This document shows positions 46,801 to 57,987 of a DNA stretch of 64,000 bases, piece by piece; positions within the stretch are counted from its first letter, which is position 1; the number at the start of each line of letters is the position of its first letter. Source of the stretch: Rugalucina vietnamica. Its lineage: Eukaryota > Mollusca > Bivalvia > Lucinida > Lucinidae. The stretch covers positions 14,361,548-14,425,547 of the forward strand of contig OZ024884.1 in assembly GCA_964017185.1 (NCBI GenBank). Direction: 5' to 3'. A program made the translations under genes and the position numbers. Below the pieces are notes generated by a model. That model was not told the origin of the DNA. It saw only the letters and a list, made by a program, of their open reading frames with translations, and made no database searches.

Positions 46801-49027
46801 TAACCCTGGGGCGCAGTTCTATAGCGGTATCTGCCCCACGGTGTTATGAATGTAGTTAAATGTCTGTCTTGTTCCCGAATAGGCACGCTATGATAACCGT
46901 TCCAAGCGTCGAAAACAGTCTTTTTCGTACCCTGAGGCACAGAACGAGCCTGGTGAAACGGTGACTGTGTGTGATGAGTTTCCCTTACTGCGTGCGTATT
47001 CAGCGCCTGAAAGTCAACAGTTCTGCGAGGTGTTCCGTTCTTTTTAGCACATACCACCATACGGTGGCACCAGGTCACTGGCTCGCCTATAGGCACCGGT
47101 TCTATGACACCAAGTCTGACATCTTGGTCAAGGCCTGCCTTAACCTCTTCTTGCCAGTGAAGTGGAACTGGTACCGGAGTGTGGTGAGCAACGGGCGTGG
47201 CGGTTGTGTCTACCATCAGCTGCATTGGTGGGCCTGACATGAGAGGCAAAGGTTGATGTTCGCAGGTGTTGAATGTACTGGATTTGTATCTATCCAGTAT
47301 GTACTCCTGGAGGTCTGCCCGGTGCTCCTCAGTGGCTGGAAATGGTAACGTTGTGGGCATTGGTGGGGGAAGTTCACGCTTAGGACATTCACAGATGGTG
47401 TTCTGTATTACATTTGAACCAACCAGATTTGTGGATACATCTATGTCAGTTTTAGTCTCACCGATTCTGGGAAAACTGTCTGTAATTATGCCAAGAGCAC
47501 TGCACGCCTCTCTACTTAAGAATAGTTTATCAGAACTGTCGGTTATGTAAACAAGCTGACGAGTTTCAAGCATTTCACCAGTACTGTTTTTCCCAGAGAA
47601 TCTTAAAACACAGGCACCAAGAATCTTGATGTTTCTATTGTTAGCAGCATGCATTTTCAGTGCCACAGGGATGAGATTTCGTTCACTGAATCCTAAGCGA
47701 TTAGCGATCTTAATACCAGCTAGACAGCTTTGACAGCCAGTATCCGCCATGGCCGACACAGTGATAGTCCTTGATCGCGACGGGAAGCTGGGTGCATAGC
47801 CTAAACTTTCATAGTCACTGACGTTTGAATCAACTGTGACATTGACATATGGCTGCGGTCGGGAAGTTTTCCTAGTCCATGTATCTGTCAAGTTATCATA
47901 TACGTGGTGATCAAGAGTAAACACTTTGTCGTCAAAACTAGAATTATAGTCCATAGCTACACAAAGGGAATCGAAGATAGCCCCTTCATGTTCTGCATAC
48001 TGTTTCTTATCTGAGGACTTTGAACTTCTACACATTGACGGTAGGTGGTTTCTTAGACTACATTTCGAACACGTCTGTCCATAGGCCATACACTCTTTTT
48101 GACGCACGTGAGGTGGGGCTCGTACACCATGACCAGTCTTACCACAATATGAACAAACTTCGCGAGCTTCTGCCTTAGACTTAGCACTTTTGGAGCGATT
48201 CACATTTTTGTTGCGACGGTAAGAGCTACTAGCAGAATCCGCACCTTGGGTGTCCATTAGTTTTGAAGCTGAACGTTTACCAGCCTCTTTTGCCTCAACA
48301 AACTGAAAAACCTCTTCTAACGTCATGTTCTGGTTCTGATCCCCTAGCAAATCCAGTTGTATTTCAGAGTCATAAAGTCCACGAGTTAAGACATCGCGTA
48401 ATATCGCGTCTGTGTAGTTCATGTCCTCGTTACAGTTACTACACTTAAGGACAAATTTGCAAACACCAGCTTGTCCGCGCAATCTAGCTCCGAACGCCCG
48501 GACTGTTTCTTCGCGGTCTTGAGTCATGTTATTCAACGTCACCCGCGCGACCATGGTATTTTCCTCGCGAACTGCAAGTTGACGAATAGCTGCCAGAACA
48601 TTGTCCTCAGTTTCGTTTGTTAATGTGCCACTATGCGCTCTGGTAAGGTCCCTGCGCAAAGTCTCGTCACAACACTCGAGCAGCTGAATTATGAGTTCTT
48701 TGTCTTTGATCTTAGTGGCATCAACGTAATCCTTCCATCTCGAAAGAAAATATGTCCACTCTTCGCTGGTGCCTGCAGAGGACACAGTCGGGCGCTTTAC
48801 TTTCTCAACTTTAGCTATTGTCTGATGCGTATCATGAACTTTAGCATGAGTGTTTATTAGCGCGGCTACAATGGCAGCATCAAAGTCCCCTGTTTCATAT
48901 TCACAACCCGGAATAGGACACTCGACCGTCGGCATCTTGGAGGTTAATGTTCTTGTGACAGCTACGATCAACTAGTCGTGTAGAGTGAACTTCTAGCTAG
49001 TGGCACCGCACAGAAGAATCTCCATCA

Positions 49028-49158
49028 TAAATGAGTACGACTACTGTTTCCTGATATCTTTAATTGACATCTAGAATGATGGAGATCTGAAACATAGGAA
49101 TTCAGTAAACTAATATTTGTCATGTCCAGCTGGTCATATAATGAATCATATCCCTCTA
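49028..49158 (-). repeat. 5' LTR of the Ty3/gypsy-like element
   Basis: 131 bp, matching the 3' LTR; outer flank AAAAT. Unusually short for an LTR. Confidence 0.88.
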
Positions 49159-49489
49159 AAAATGTTTTGTTTTTCTTCTTAAAATATTGTGTGTTTTTGA
49201 TAAGGTGCAACATACGGACTATTCGTTGACTTTTTTGTTAGATTATTGAAACACCTGTCATTCCAGAGCAGCTTTCTCACGGCGCTCTCATGGTCCTGAA
49301 GTTAAACGCCGAACTGAGTGCGATACGAAAGCCAGCAATGCCGCTGGTTCCAATGAGATGGCATGATCAGCGGAGGCTATGCGAGCGCCAAGAACGCAGA
49401 GGGTTGGTGTTCATTTTGAGCAAAAATTCCACACCAGCAAAATATTGCAAAAAAAAATGTACATGTAGGCAATGATCAGGAATGGGCGC

Positions 49490-50100
49490 AATTAGAAAGA
49501 AATTCCCAGGCTAAAAACCCGAGTTGGGGGAAAACCAAATTGAAACTCGGTTACTTATACTTAAAAAAAAAAAACAAAAAAAAAAAACATATTATAAGCC
49601 GCATGATCAGCTTTTTTCCATTTTTTGGTCACTCAGTTACCCGAACATAAACTAAAACTATGAAAACGCACATAAGGTTTAAACAGCATAAAAATTCGAA
49701 ACCAAAACATAACAAATAAACCACAACAGAAGTATCGCCATTTCAAACGATCAGTTATACAAAACTACTGATGGGGGGTGGGCTTAAATCGATTTTACAG
49801 GCGCTCGCCCTCATCTTCTAAAGTGGTTCACAACATTTAGTTAGTTGTTCTATCCTCATGGTGAATCTCTAACTGCCGGCAGTCAATGAATCATCAAAGA
49901 CAAACAAATAAATCTTTATAACCATCATGATGAATAAAAAACGAGGACTCTTAGCTTCAGTAAGCTGCCCGACTACGGAGATCCCTGGGCGCCGAATAAC
50001 TTAATGAAATCCGAAGGAAAAGAAAAACACCAGTTGAACCCCAGTGGGCCAAGCAACAAACAAGACACTCCGGTCCCAGCCATCTAACATTAAAAATTTT
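49490..50100 (-). repeat. Repeat X copy
   Basis: Reverse complement of the X copies at 18930 and 57390 (GTTCACAACATTTAGTTAGT, GGGATCTCCGTAGTCGGGCA on the minus strand). 49160-49490 before it shows no gene. Confidence 0.75.
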
Positions 50101-50198
50101 AAGTCGGGGTTACATTTTACTAGGACGTTCTGAGGCAGCACTGTTTGAGCAGACTTTTACGACATGGTCATGCTCAGGTCTTTCAAAAATAGGGAGTG

Positions 50199-50390
50199 CG
50201 GCGGCCTGTTGGTAGAGCATCGGACTCCGAATCGAGAGGTCCTGTGTTCGATCCCCACAGGCGGCACTGTGTTGTGTCCTTGAGCAAAACACATTAACTC
50301 CCTACAGTAAGTTGGTTAAATCCAGGAAGAGTTGGATCCGTCCCGACATGACTGAAAAATTGTTGACTGTTAATACAAAATACAAATATT
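50199..50390 (+). repeat. tRNA-Arg-like SINE (second family)
   Basis: TTGGTAGAGCATCGGACTCC, GTTCGATCCCCACAGGC, then the TTGTGTCCTTGAGCAAAACA tail, as at 41375. Confidence 0.8.
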
Positions 50391-50638
50391 TCAAACATTC
50401 AAATTATTTTTCAACAGTGCATACTGCAATCTGTGCGCAAACCATTAGGCCTTTATTGTTGATTGGCATGGCTATAAATTCTGTCCTACTGATAAATAGT
50501 CTTTATTCTCTGATATATGGTATTTATTCTCCAATAATGGTAACATGGCAGATGAAAATGGGAGAAACATTATGACATGATTTTGTTGAACCCATTATGC
50601 TACATGGGTCATGCGTGTATTTGCCACGTAAATAATAA

Positions 50639-50858
50639 ATGAGACTTTGCATGAGAAAACCTGAACTTGACAGAAACCGGCATGTGCAGTCACAGAAGAA
50701 GGCTAGAAGCTTGATACTTTAGATACTAGAAGTAGAGGCACTTTACTATCTGTCTAGCGAAAACAAAGGCGTTGATCAGCTGTGCGTTTACGGCACAGGT
50801 GATCTGAGCCTTTGTTTTCGCTTAAGAATTTGTTGGTTTTCTTATGCGGTGGCTCAAA
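50639..50858. mobile_element. MITE W copy, diverged
   Basis: ATGAGAC left end, GGTGGCTCAAAT right end, central GAAAACAAAGGCGTTGATC and inverse. Confidence 0.7.
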
Positions 50859-51317
50859 TTTAATTTTGGCTGACTTTGTCATGAGCAAATGCAGTTCACA
50901 CAATGCCAAAGCTGAGACACAGATAATAAATTCTATCAAGCAAGTTCACATTGATGGAAGGGCATTAAAAACAAATTTTGTCGTGATAAGAATCCTTTTA
51001 TTTTATATGTTTTAAGCATTATCTCATTTACACGGAAGGTATTAATCTTTCATTGGGGACTTGATCCTGTGCTTTATCACCTACTATTTTTGTTAAACAA
51101 TGAAATCCAGTGCATCGTTTGGAACTTTCTGTATGCCTCGACATTACTTTAAACACCAACAGCCTTCTTGCTGGAGGAAAATCAGTCAGAAACCGGATGT
51201 TTGATAAATTACCCTAAATTACCTGTCCGCACAACTCCACTGAGACCAAATTCATGGCACAACTTGCCAAACATGATCATAAGATTTATCTGCAGTGTCC
51301 TAGTTGGAAAGTTAAAT

Positions 51318-51550
51318 GTAGGCACTGATCATATGCGCATCAGAATACTTGTTTGCACCAGCAAAAATAAATATAGACACTGATCAGCTGCGCATCAGAA
51401 TACTTGTGTGCAACAGCAAAAATAAAGTTAGACACTGTTTAGCTGCGCATCAGAATACTTGTTTGAAAAATAAATGTAGACACTGATCAGCTGTCAATCA
51501 GAATACTTGTTTGAGCAAGAAAAAAATAAACGTAGACTCTGATAAGCTAA
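51318..51550. repeat. About 58-bp tandem repeat, four to five units
   Basis: Units share CACTGATCAGCTGCGCATC and AGAATACTTGTTTG; the last units are diverged. Confidence 0.8.
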
Positions 51551-51559
51551 GCGATCATG

Positions 51560-54500
51560 TAGACTTCTTCACCTTTGTTTATATAATTTTCTATAATTTC
51601 TATGACATATTTTCAAGACTCTTATCATGAGTTGTAGCTGCACAGCCCGGTATGTCCCTTACTTGTGTGGAAACTTGCCAAGACAGGTTTTCTTCGTATT
51701 CACAACAAGTGAATTTCCATCGTAAAATTGAGAATATGGCTTCTTATGCAAGACGCGGATGGTGTCGATGGGTCTTTCAAGTGTCATTGTATACCAACTA
51801 ATGCGTTGGGCAACCTTCAGAACGCTCAAGCCGAGAAAGTGTAAGATCATCAAATGCCGTCGGGATAAGGCAGCGTTACCCACCTTCAGTGACCTACTTG
51901 GCATTTTCCATGAATGTCTTTTGTTGCTATCAAAGACGGTCCTGTTCTGTTTTACAAAAACACGTGCTGGTACCTTCAATTTTCAGAGTGACCCAGCCTT
52001 CTTCGAAAAATACTCTGTCGGCTAGTAGTTGCTGCAAAACATGATATGCAGAGTTTCAAACGCAATTATTTTAAACACGACCAAGGGAATGTTATTCTAG
52101 TTGGTACTAAGAACATCTAACATATCTTAGCTTTACATGAAAACAATAATTTTAATTCATTCAATTTCCTAATGGGAGATAACTCAGTTGATATGATACC
52201 TACCGCATTAGACAATGGCGAACTTGCACAAACTCGACAATGGCGAATCAACAAGTCTATAGCACAAAGAAACCATTTAGGTATTTTTGCCATCATCATG
52301 CGAAACTAAATGGTGTTCGACAATATCATGTTAATTTGCTTTGGTGCTTTACGTTCACTGTCAACAGCGGATGCCATATCGGAAAGGTTAATTATACAGA
52401 TTTACACATGTCTTATTGCTTTAACGAATCAAGATAAGCCTAAAAGCAAGATGGTTACACCATGACTTGGATTAATATTAGTTACGTTATCGACCAAACC
52501 AAACTGTCCCTGGGTGAGCCTTCCAAAGTTAGATTATCAATACGCTGTGCACATTTTTTTCACCACACAAAGTATGATTCGCTATTGTCGAATGTACATG
52601 TACATCTTTCCACGCTTATATATACCTTCAATGTCAAAATTTGAATCAAAAACAGCCATACTGCATAACTAGAGATATTAGGCATTATAGTGAAGCAAAA
52701 ATGGTCAAAATCAAAAGCCCAGAAACGAGATAACAAACACATTTTATCTGACCGTCATTTTTGCAGAACAAAAACTAGTCATCTTATTCAAGGGGTCAAG
52801 CGTTTCAGCAACCCAGATTTTATTGTCCGGTAAAATATTGACTCCATTCTTTTACCAAACATCAAGGCATAAATTAAGGACAGTCATTCCCATCGCTAAA
52901 ATATTGATAGTAGTCATGTTTGCAAGGCATTTAGCCAACCTTAGGAAAATGTTACAAGCATAATCTGCATGTCACCTGAAAGAAGAGAAGATGTTCTTTC
53001 TACTGATATATGTATGTGTTGAGAATATTTTGTAGCCTTTTGTTGGCTCAATGAGACAATTTTAATTGTCTTTTTGCAGTTTATTTGCATCTTCTTTTTA
53101 AGTTTTTGAGTTAGAGGTACCTTTTTCTGTGACAGCCATCAGTTAATAGAGATGTACAATAATGTATCAGGGCTTTTCGAAATAATGCCTCAAAGCATTT
53201 GTCATGCAGTTCATAATTAATTGGTCATCCCTAACAAAATCCTTGATAGATCAAGAACCGTTCAAAATTAGGAAAATCTGTGATATATTTATCTTTGTCG
53301 TACTTCAAACCACCCACCCACCAAATATTATGTAGATCTGTCTATAAATAAAAGAATTATACCACTTTGAAATCGAAGTTCTTTTGAAAATCTAATTGTC
53401 AGATAAACCTTAAAACTGTTTGATGATACAAAATTGAATAGGTAGATTCTAGAACATGGCATCTACACACATCCAATCAGCACTCTGGAAGACTTTGCTA
53501 CACACCTTTTGGGCTGGTCAGCTTTATCATAGTAGGCCAAAATTATGAAAATATTGTTTATTTTAACCAATAGCCTGATTTCCAGTCATGAATACATTTC
53601 ACGGTCATTAGTTAATGACCTGCCCTAAATAGTGGAACGTTCTCCAGGAAATCTTCAAAAGGGAGGCATAATCTGCTATCCCTTAATGATGGATGTGGAA
53701 AACCAACTGTAACAGGAAATGAATGGATTGGGGCAAGTTTATTGCCTTTTTACTGTCTTCAGTATGTCTGAAGTTAGCCTTTGCCTTGGGAAAACCTATG
53801 TACATCCAAACCCGAGAGGTTGGATGCAAACCATGACTTAGAGTTTCATAGTTTACAATATTACACTTTTTAAAATTGAAATTTGAAATTCATCAACTAC
53901 ATGTAGTAAGATTATACTAGATATACAGTAAAGAGAAAAAAAAGAAAGAAAAGAAAAAAAGTTCTGATCAAGCTTATGCAACCAATTTGAGAAAAAGATA
54001 AGCTAAGATAATACATGGACTAATCTTCAGGGTTTCGGACCAGGTCCGACACAAACCGGCCTATACAGCTACATGACATGGTTAGAAGCTTGAAGTTTTG
54101 GATCTAGGAAGAAGAGGAATTGTAGTATCAGTGAAGCAAAAACAAACATGCTGATCAGCTGTGCAGTTACTGCACAGATGATCTCCGCCTTTGTTGTCGT
54201 ATATATATAGTCAAAAGTCCAGTTTTCTCATGACGCAGCTCAAATATAATATCATGAGCAATGAATGATGCTGTGTAAAAAGAACAATGTCCCACTGTGA
54301 GAATTACATGTGTCTAGGCCATTTAACGGATACACAAACTAACCAGTTTCTAATAACAGGGATGTTTAAATGTGTAAAACAAAGTCCTGAACTTTGCAGC
54401 AGAAACACAGCTAATCTTTTCTTTATTTTATTTTTCTTTTTTCATTTTATTTTTTATGTATTGTGCAAGAACTAACACAGGTTTTCTCAAGGCAAGACAG

Positions 54501-55220
54501 TTCTTGACTGTCTAAGTTGATTAATAGCCTACTGGCTCTTCAGCCTCCTGGTACAGAAAAATCTTTATAGTGTGTGAAATCAATTGGCCATTGGCAATCA
54601 GTGGTAAATTGATAGAACACACTTATCCACATTTTACAGTTACTTTGGAAATTTTATCAAATTCTAGCATTTCTGACAAAGATATGATTTTATTTTTTGC
54701 ACATGATGTAGAATATACTTAATGTATTTATAAACTATCAGTTTTGAAAAAAGAGCAAAAAATAGTGTCAGTGACGTCTGACTGTCCTTAAAGTAAATGA
54801 CTGAGTTACAATCTAAGTTTCACGAAATTCTGCAATATCTTTAGGAGTGATTCGCCATTGTCTATGATTCTCCATTGTCGCATTCACTATTCTGCATGTC
54901 GCGGTTCATTACTTTAATCTGGACATTGGGGGGAGTGGGGTTAATGTGGACATTGGGGGGAGGGGGTAATCTGGACATCGGGGGAGTGGGGGCATTGGAA
55001 GGATGTGAACTCAAATTAAACCTGACACCGTACTGTCTCAACATATCTCACGACACTTCTGTCTAGTATTCACTTTTGTTTCATCGTTTTAATTATTCGC
55101 GATTCATTTGTGGTGATTTATTGGCGATCAGAGATTGATTGGCTGAAAAGGACATCGCCTCTGTTGAGCTGTTCAATGACGTGGCTCTTGGGAGCTTCTC
55201 CGGTCACTGTATCGATCACT
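51560..55220. other. Long stretch without a supported gene
   Basis: AT-rich. A 106-aa open frame on the minus strand (51659-51979) is unrecognised and unsupported. A diverged MITE W remnant lies at about 54030-54246. A G-rich patch with repeated GGACATTGGGGGGAG-type words is at 54918-54990. Confidence 0.4.
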
Positions 55221-55224
55221 GTAT

Positions 55225-56460
55225 CATAACTCGCTAATAAAGATTTATAGTATAGTATAGATTACTTCTCTTATATCTGACATCTTGGCTTGAATATTCC
55301 CTTTGACAAAGCGGAGTTTTATCGGCAGAGCCTGTAATTCCGTCTATGTGAGGGTCCCACGACAGGTTGCTGGAAATATCGATCCCCAGATACCTAGCAC
55401 ATGTAATAGTCTCCAGGACCACACCATACAGCCTGTAGGCGGCCTTAATATGTTTTTGAGCCTTTCACCTGTACTGCCTGGCACTTTGGGGGGGACTCCA
55501 TGTCCCAGCCAGACTCCCACATAGACAGTCTATCCAAATCATGTTGGAGTACGGAGCTATTATCCGAGCCTTCCATGGAGAGATACTTTGCAGCCCAGGG
55601 GTCTTTGCAATTTCACCAGAGAAAGACGCACCTGGGATGTAACGTTGTTTATGTAGATGAGGCACAAGACAGCCCCAGAACAGAGCCCTGGGGTACCCCA
55701 TATGTAATAGGGACCGTGTCAGCCTTCTCACCCTCAACAACGACCTGCTGAGCTCGGTCAGCAAGGAAAAAACGGGTCCAGCTCAGCACACTAGATTGTA
55801 TTGCATAGTAATGCAGTTTCCATATCATTTTTGATTGACTGACCTTGTCAAACGCTATGGAGAAGTCCAAGAAGATCAGATCAGTTTGCCTTCCATTACT
55901 AGCTTTCATAGAAAGATCCTCTACCAGCATGACGAATCGGATCTCACTTGACTGAAAGCCACGTCGAAGGTCATACATGAGTCACTGCTCGTCAAGGTCT
56001 CCTTACAATGTTTGACGCAAGAATGTGTTCGAGGACCTTAGACAAAATGCAGGTAAGGGAAATTGGTCGGTAGTAGGATGCCAGTGGCTAATCACTTTTT
56101 GTAAATTATATGTGTTTCATTATCTCGACACCATCCCCTCGGAAAAGTACCTGTCTCTATGGTCTTTCAAAGATGCCTTTATGATGGGGACTAGTCCACC
56201 CAATAACTCCTTCAGGATTAGTGGTCCAGTTTTGTTATAACCAGCAGCCTTACCAGGTTTCAGGTTACACATAAGTTTAAGTATACCTTAAATATTTCAA
56301 TCTGTGGCATGATCTTGTTTTGGTTTTGAAATTTTAATGGCATTGCATCAGGGCTCGCATAGTCATCCTCTTACTTCATCCGGGCCAATCTTGATAAGTT
56401 TAGTGGAGACCCGGGGATGAAAACAGACTAAAATTGTTGATTATGAACATTACATTCATC
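55225..56460 (-). mobile_element. Degraded Jockey-like LINE fragment
   Basis: Minus-strand frames carry reverse-transcriptase motifs: DLIFLDFSIAFDKVSQ (motif A), [14 protein letters not shown] (motif B region) and further 3' YLGIDISSNLSWDPHI. Frames are broken by several stops and shifts. It is head to head with the + strand LINE that begins at about 56500. Confidence 0.75.
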
Positions 56461-57987
56461 TGTAATGTCAGTTGTAAACTTGCCATTGTTTTACAGTGGG
56501 GTGAGACACTGTTGGTCCTGTGCTGAGTTTTTCAAGAAAGAAAATCCCAGCACGGTCCATGGTCCCAGCACGGTATTTGAAGGAATGTGTCGAGGACCTA
56601 GCACCAATAGTGGGTATTGTCTTCAACAAGTCCCTTCAGTCAGGAACCGTCCCAGATGACTGGAAAACCGCCAACGTTTCAGCAGTCTTCAAGAAAGGCC
56701 AGCGTTATGATCCAGCTAACCATCGCCCTGTGTCATTAACCTGCATATGCTGCAAGATGTTGGAAAATATCATTGTCAGCAACGTCATGAAGCACGTGGA
56801 CAAATATAAATACAGATAGCCAACATGGGTTTCGAGCGAGAAGAATTTGCGAGACCCAGCTTGTTACCATCCTTCACGACCTGGCTTCCACTTTAGACAT
56901 GGGAACACAGATGGACATGGTGGTTTTAGATTTTTCTAAAGCCTTTGGCCGTGCCCCACATGGTCGGCTTCTCAAGAAGATACACCATTATGGCATACGA
57001 GGATCTACCCACCTCTGGATCTCATCCTTCCTGCGTAACAGAACTCAGTGTGTGGTCGTCGAGGGTTGTGCATCAGACAGCGTACCAGTAGTGAGCGGAG
57101 TCCCTCAAGGTTCTGTACTTGGCCCCCTGCTCTTCCTGCTATTTATTAACGACCTTCCAGACGAGATCAATTCTCAAACACGACTGTTTGCCGACGACTG
57201 TATTGTTTACCGACCAATCAGAAGTCCTGAAGACTGTACCAACCTACAGCAAGATCTCTACACATTTGCGGATTGGGAAACCAAGTGGGGCATGGAGTTT
57301 CATCCACAAAAATGCAGTGTACTTAGTATCTCTGGACCTCGTTCAAGTACCATTAAGCATCCTTATTCACTTAAAGGACATACTCTGATGGCCCCGACAT
57401 AAAGCTATTCATTTTAGTTGGTTGGGGCCGGAGCTTCTTGTCTGTTGCTTGGCCCACCGGGGTCCAACTGGTGTTTTTCTTTTGCTCCGGAGTTAGTAGG
57501 TTATTCGGAGCCCAGGGATCTCCATCGTCGGGCAGCTTACTCAGTCTGTGAGTCCTGGTTTTTGATTCATCAGGATGTTTATCATGATTTATTTGTTTGT
57601 TCTTGATGATTCATTGACTAGTTAGAGATTCACCAGAGAAAATAACGGTTTCTGTAATGGTTGGTCACGTTGTATTTCACTCTGATAAACTAGTGGAAAA
57701 TATGTCGTTTTAGTGACTTTTAATTTTGTGGAAGGGGTGATACTATCATGATATTGAAAGTCGAATCATGTATCACCCTTGACACTTTTTCATATTATAT
57801 TTTTTCTTTCTATTTTTGTCATGTATTTCTATCATTGTTTTCTCTTCTTTGCTTTCCTATTTGGCTTTGTTTCTTCACTGATTGGACCCCCGTCATTCGT
57901 CACAAATGCAACTCACACGGATACAGGAACTGTATTACTGATACACCGGAATCGCCGCATTTTTGTTGATCCTGAGATCAACAGTAC

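Larger units (their letters stand above)
43699..49158 (-). mobile_element. Ty3/gypsy-like LTR retrotransposon, structurally complete, young
   Basis: Both 131-bp end repeats are present, flanked by the 5-bp duplication AAAAT. Parts in order on the minus strand: gag-like region with zinc-knuckle cysteines (near 48.1 kb), aspartic protease (near 47.7 kb), reverse transcriptase (about 47.1-46.4 kb), RNase H (about 46.3-45.9 kb), integrase with H2C2 zinc finger and core (about 45.5-44.6 kb), then a proline-rich C-terminal region. A purine-rich tract (AGGAGGGGA) precedes the 3' repeat. The PR-RT-RH-IN order indicates Ty3/gypsy. No envelope gene seen. The gag-pol reading has about one break, so it is probably inactive; the matching end repeats suggest a recent insertion. 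Confidence 0.9.

Noticed and set aside
51659-51979. 106-aa minus-strand open frame
   Set aside because: No domain, no splice context, no homologue I recognise.
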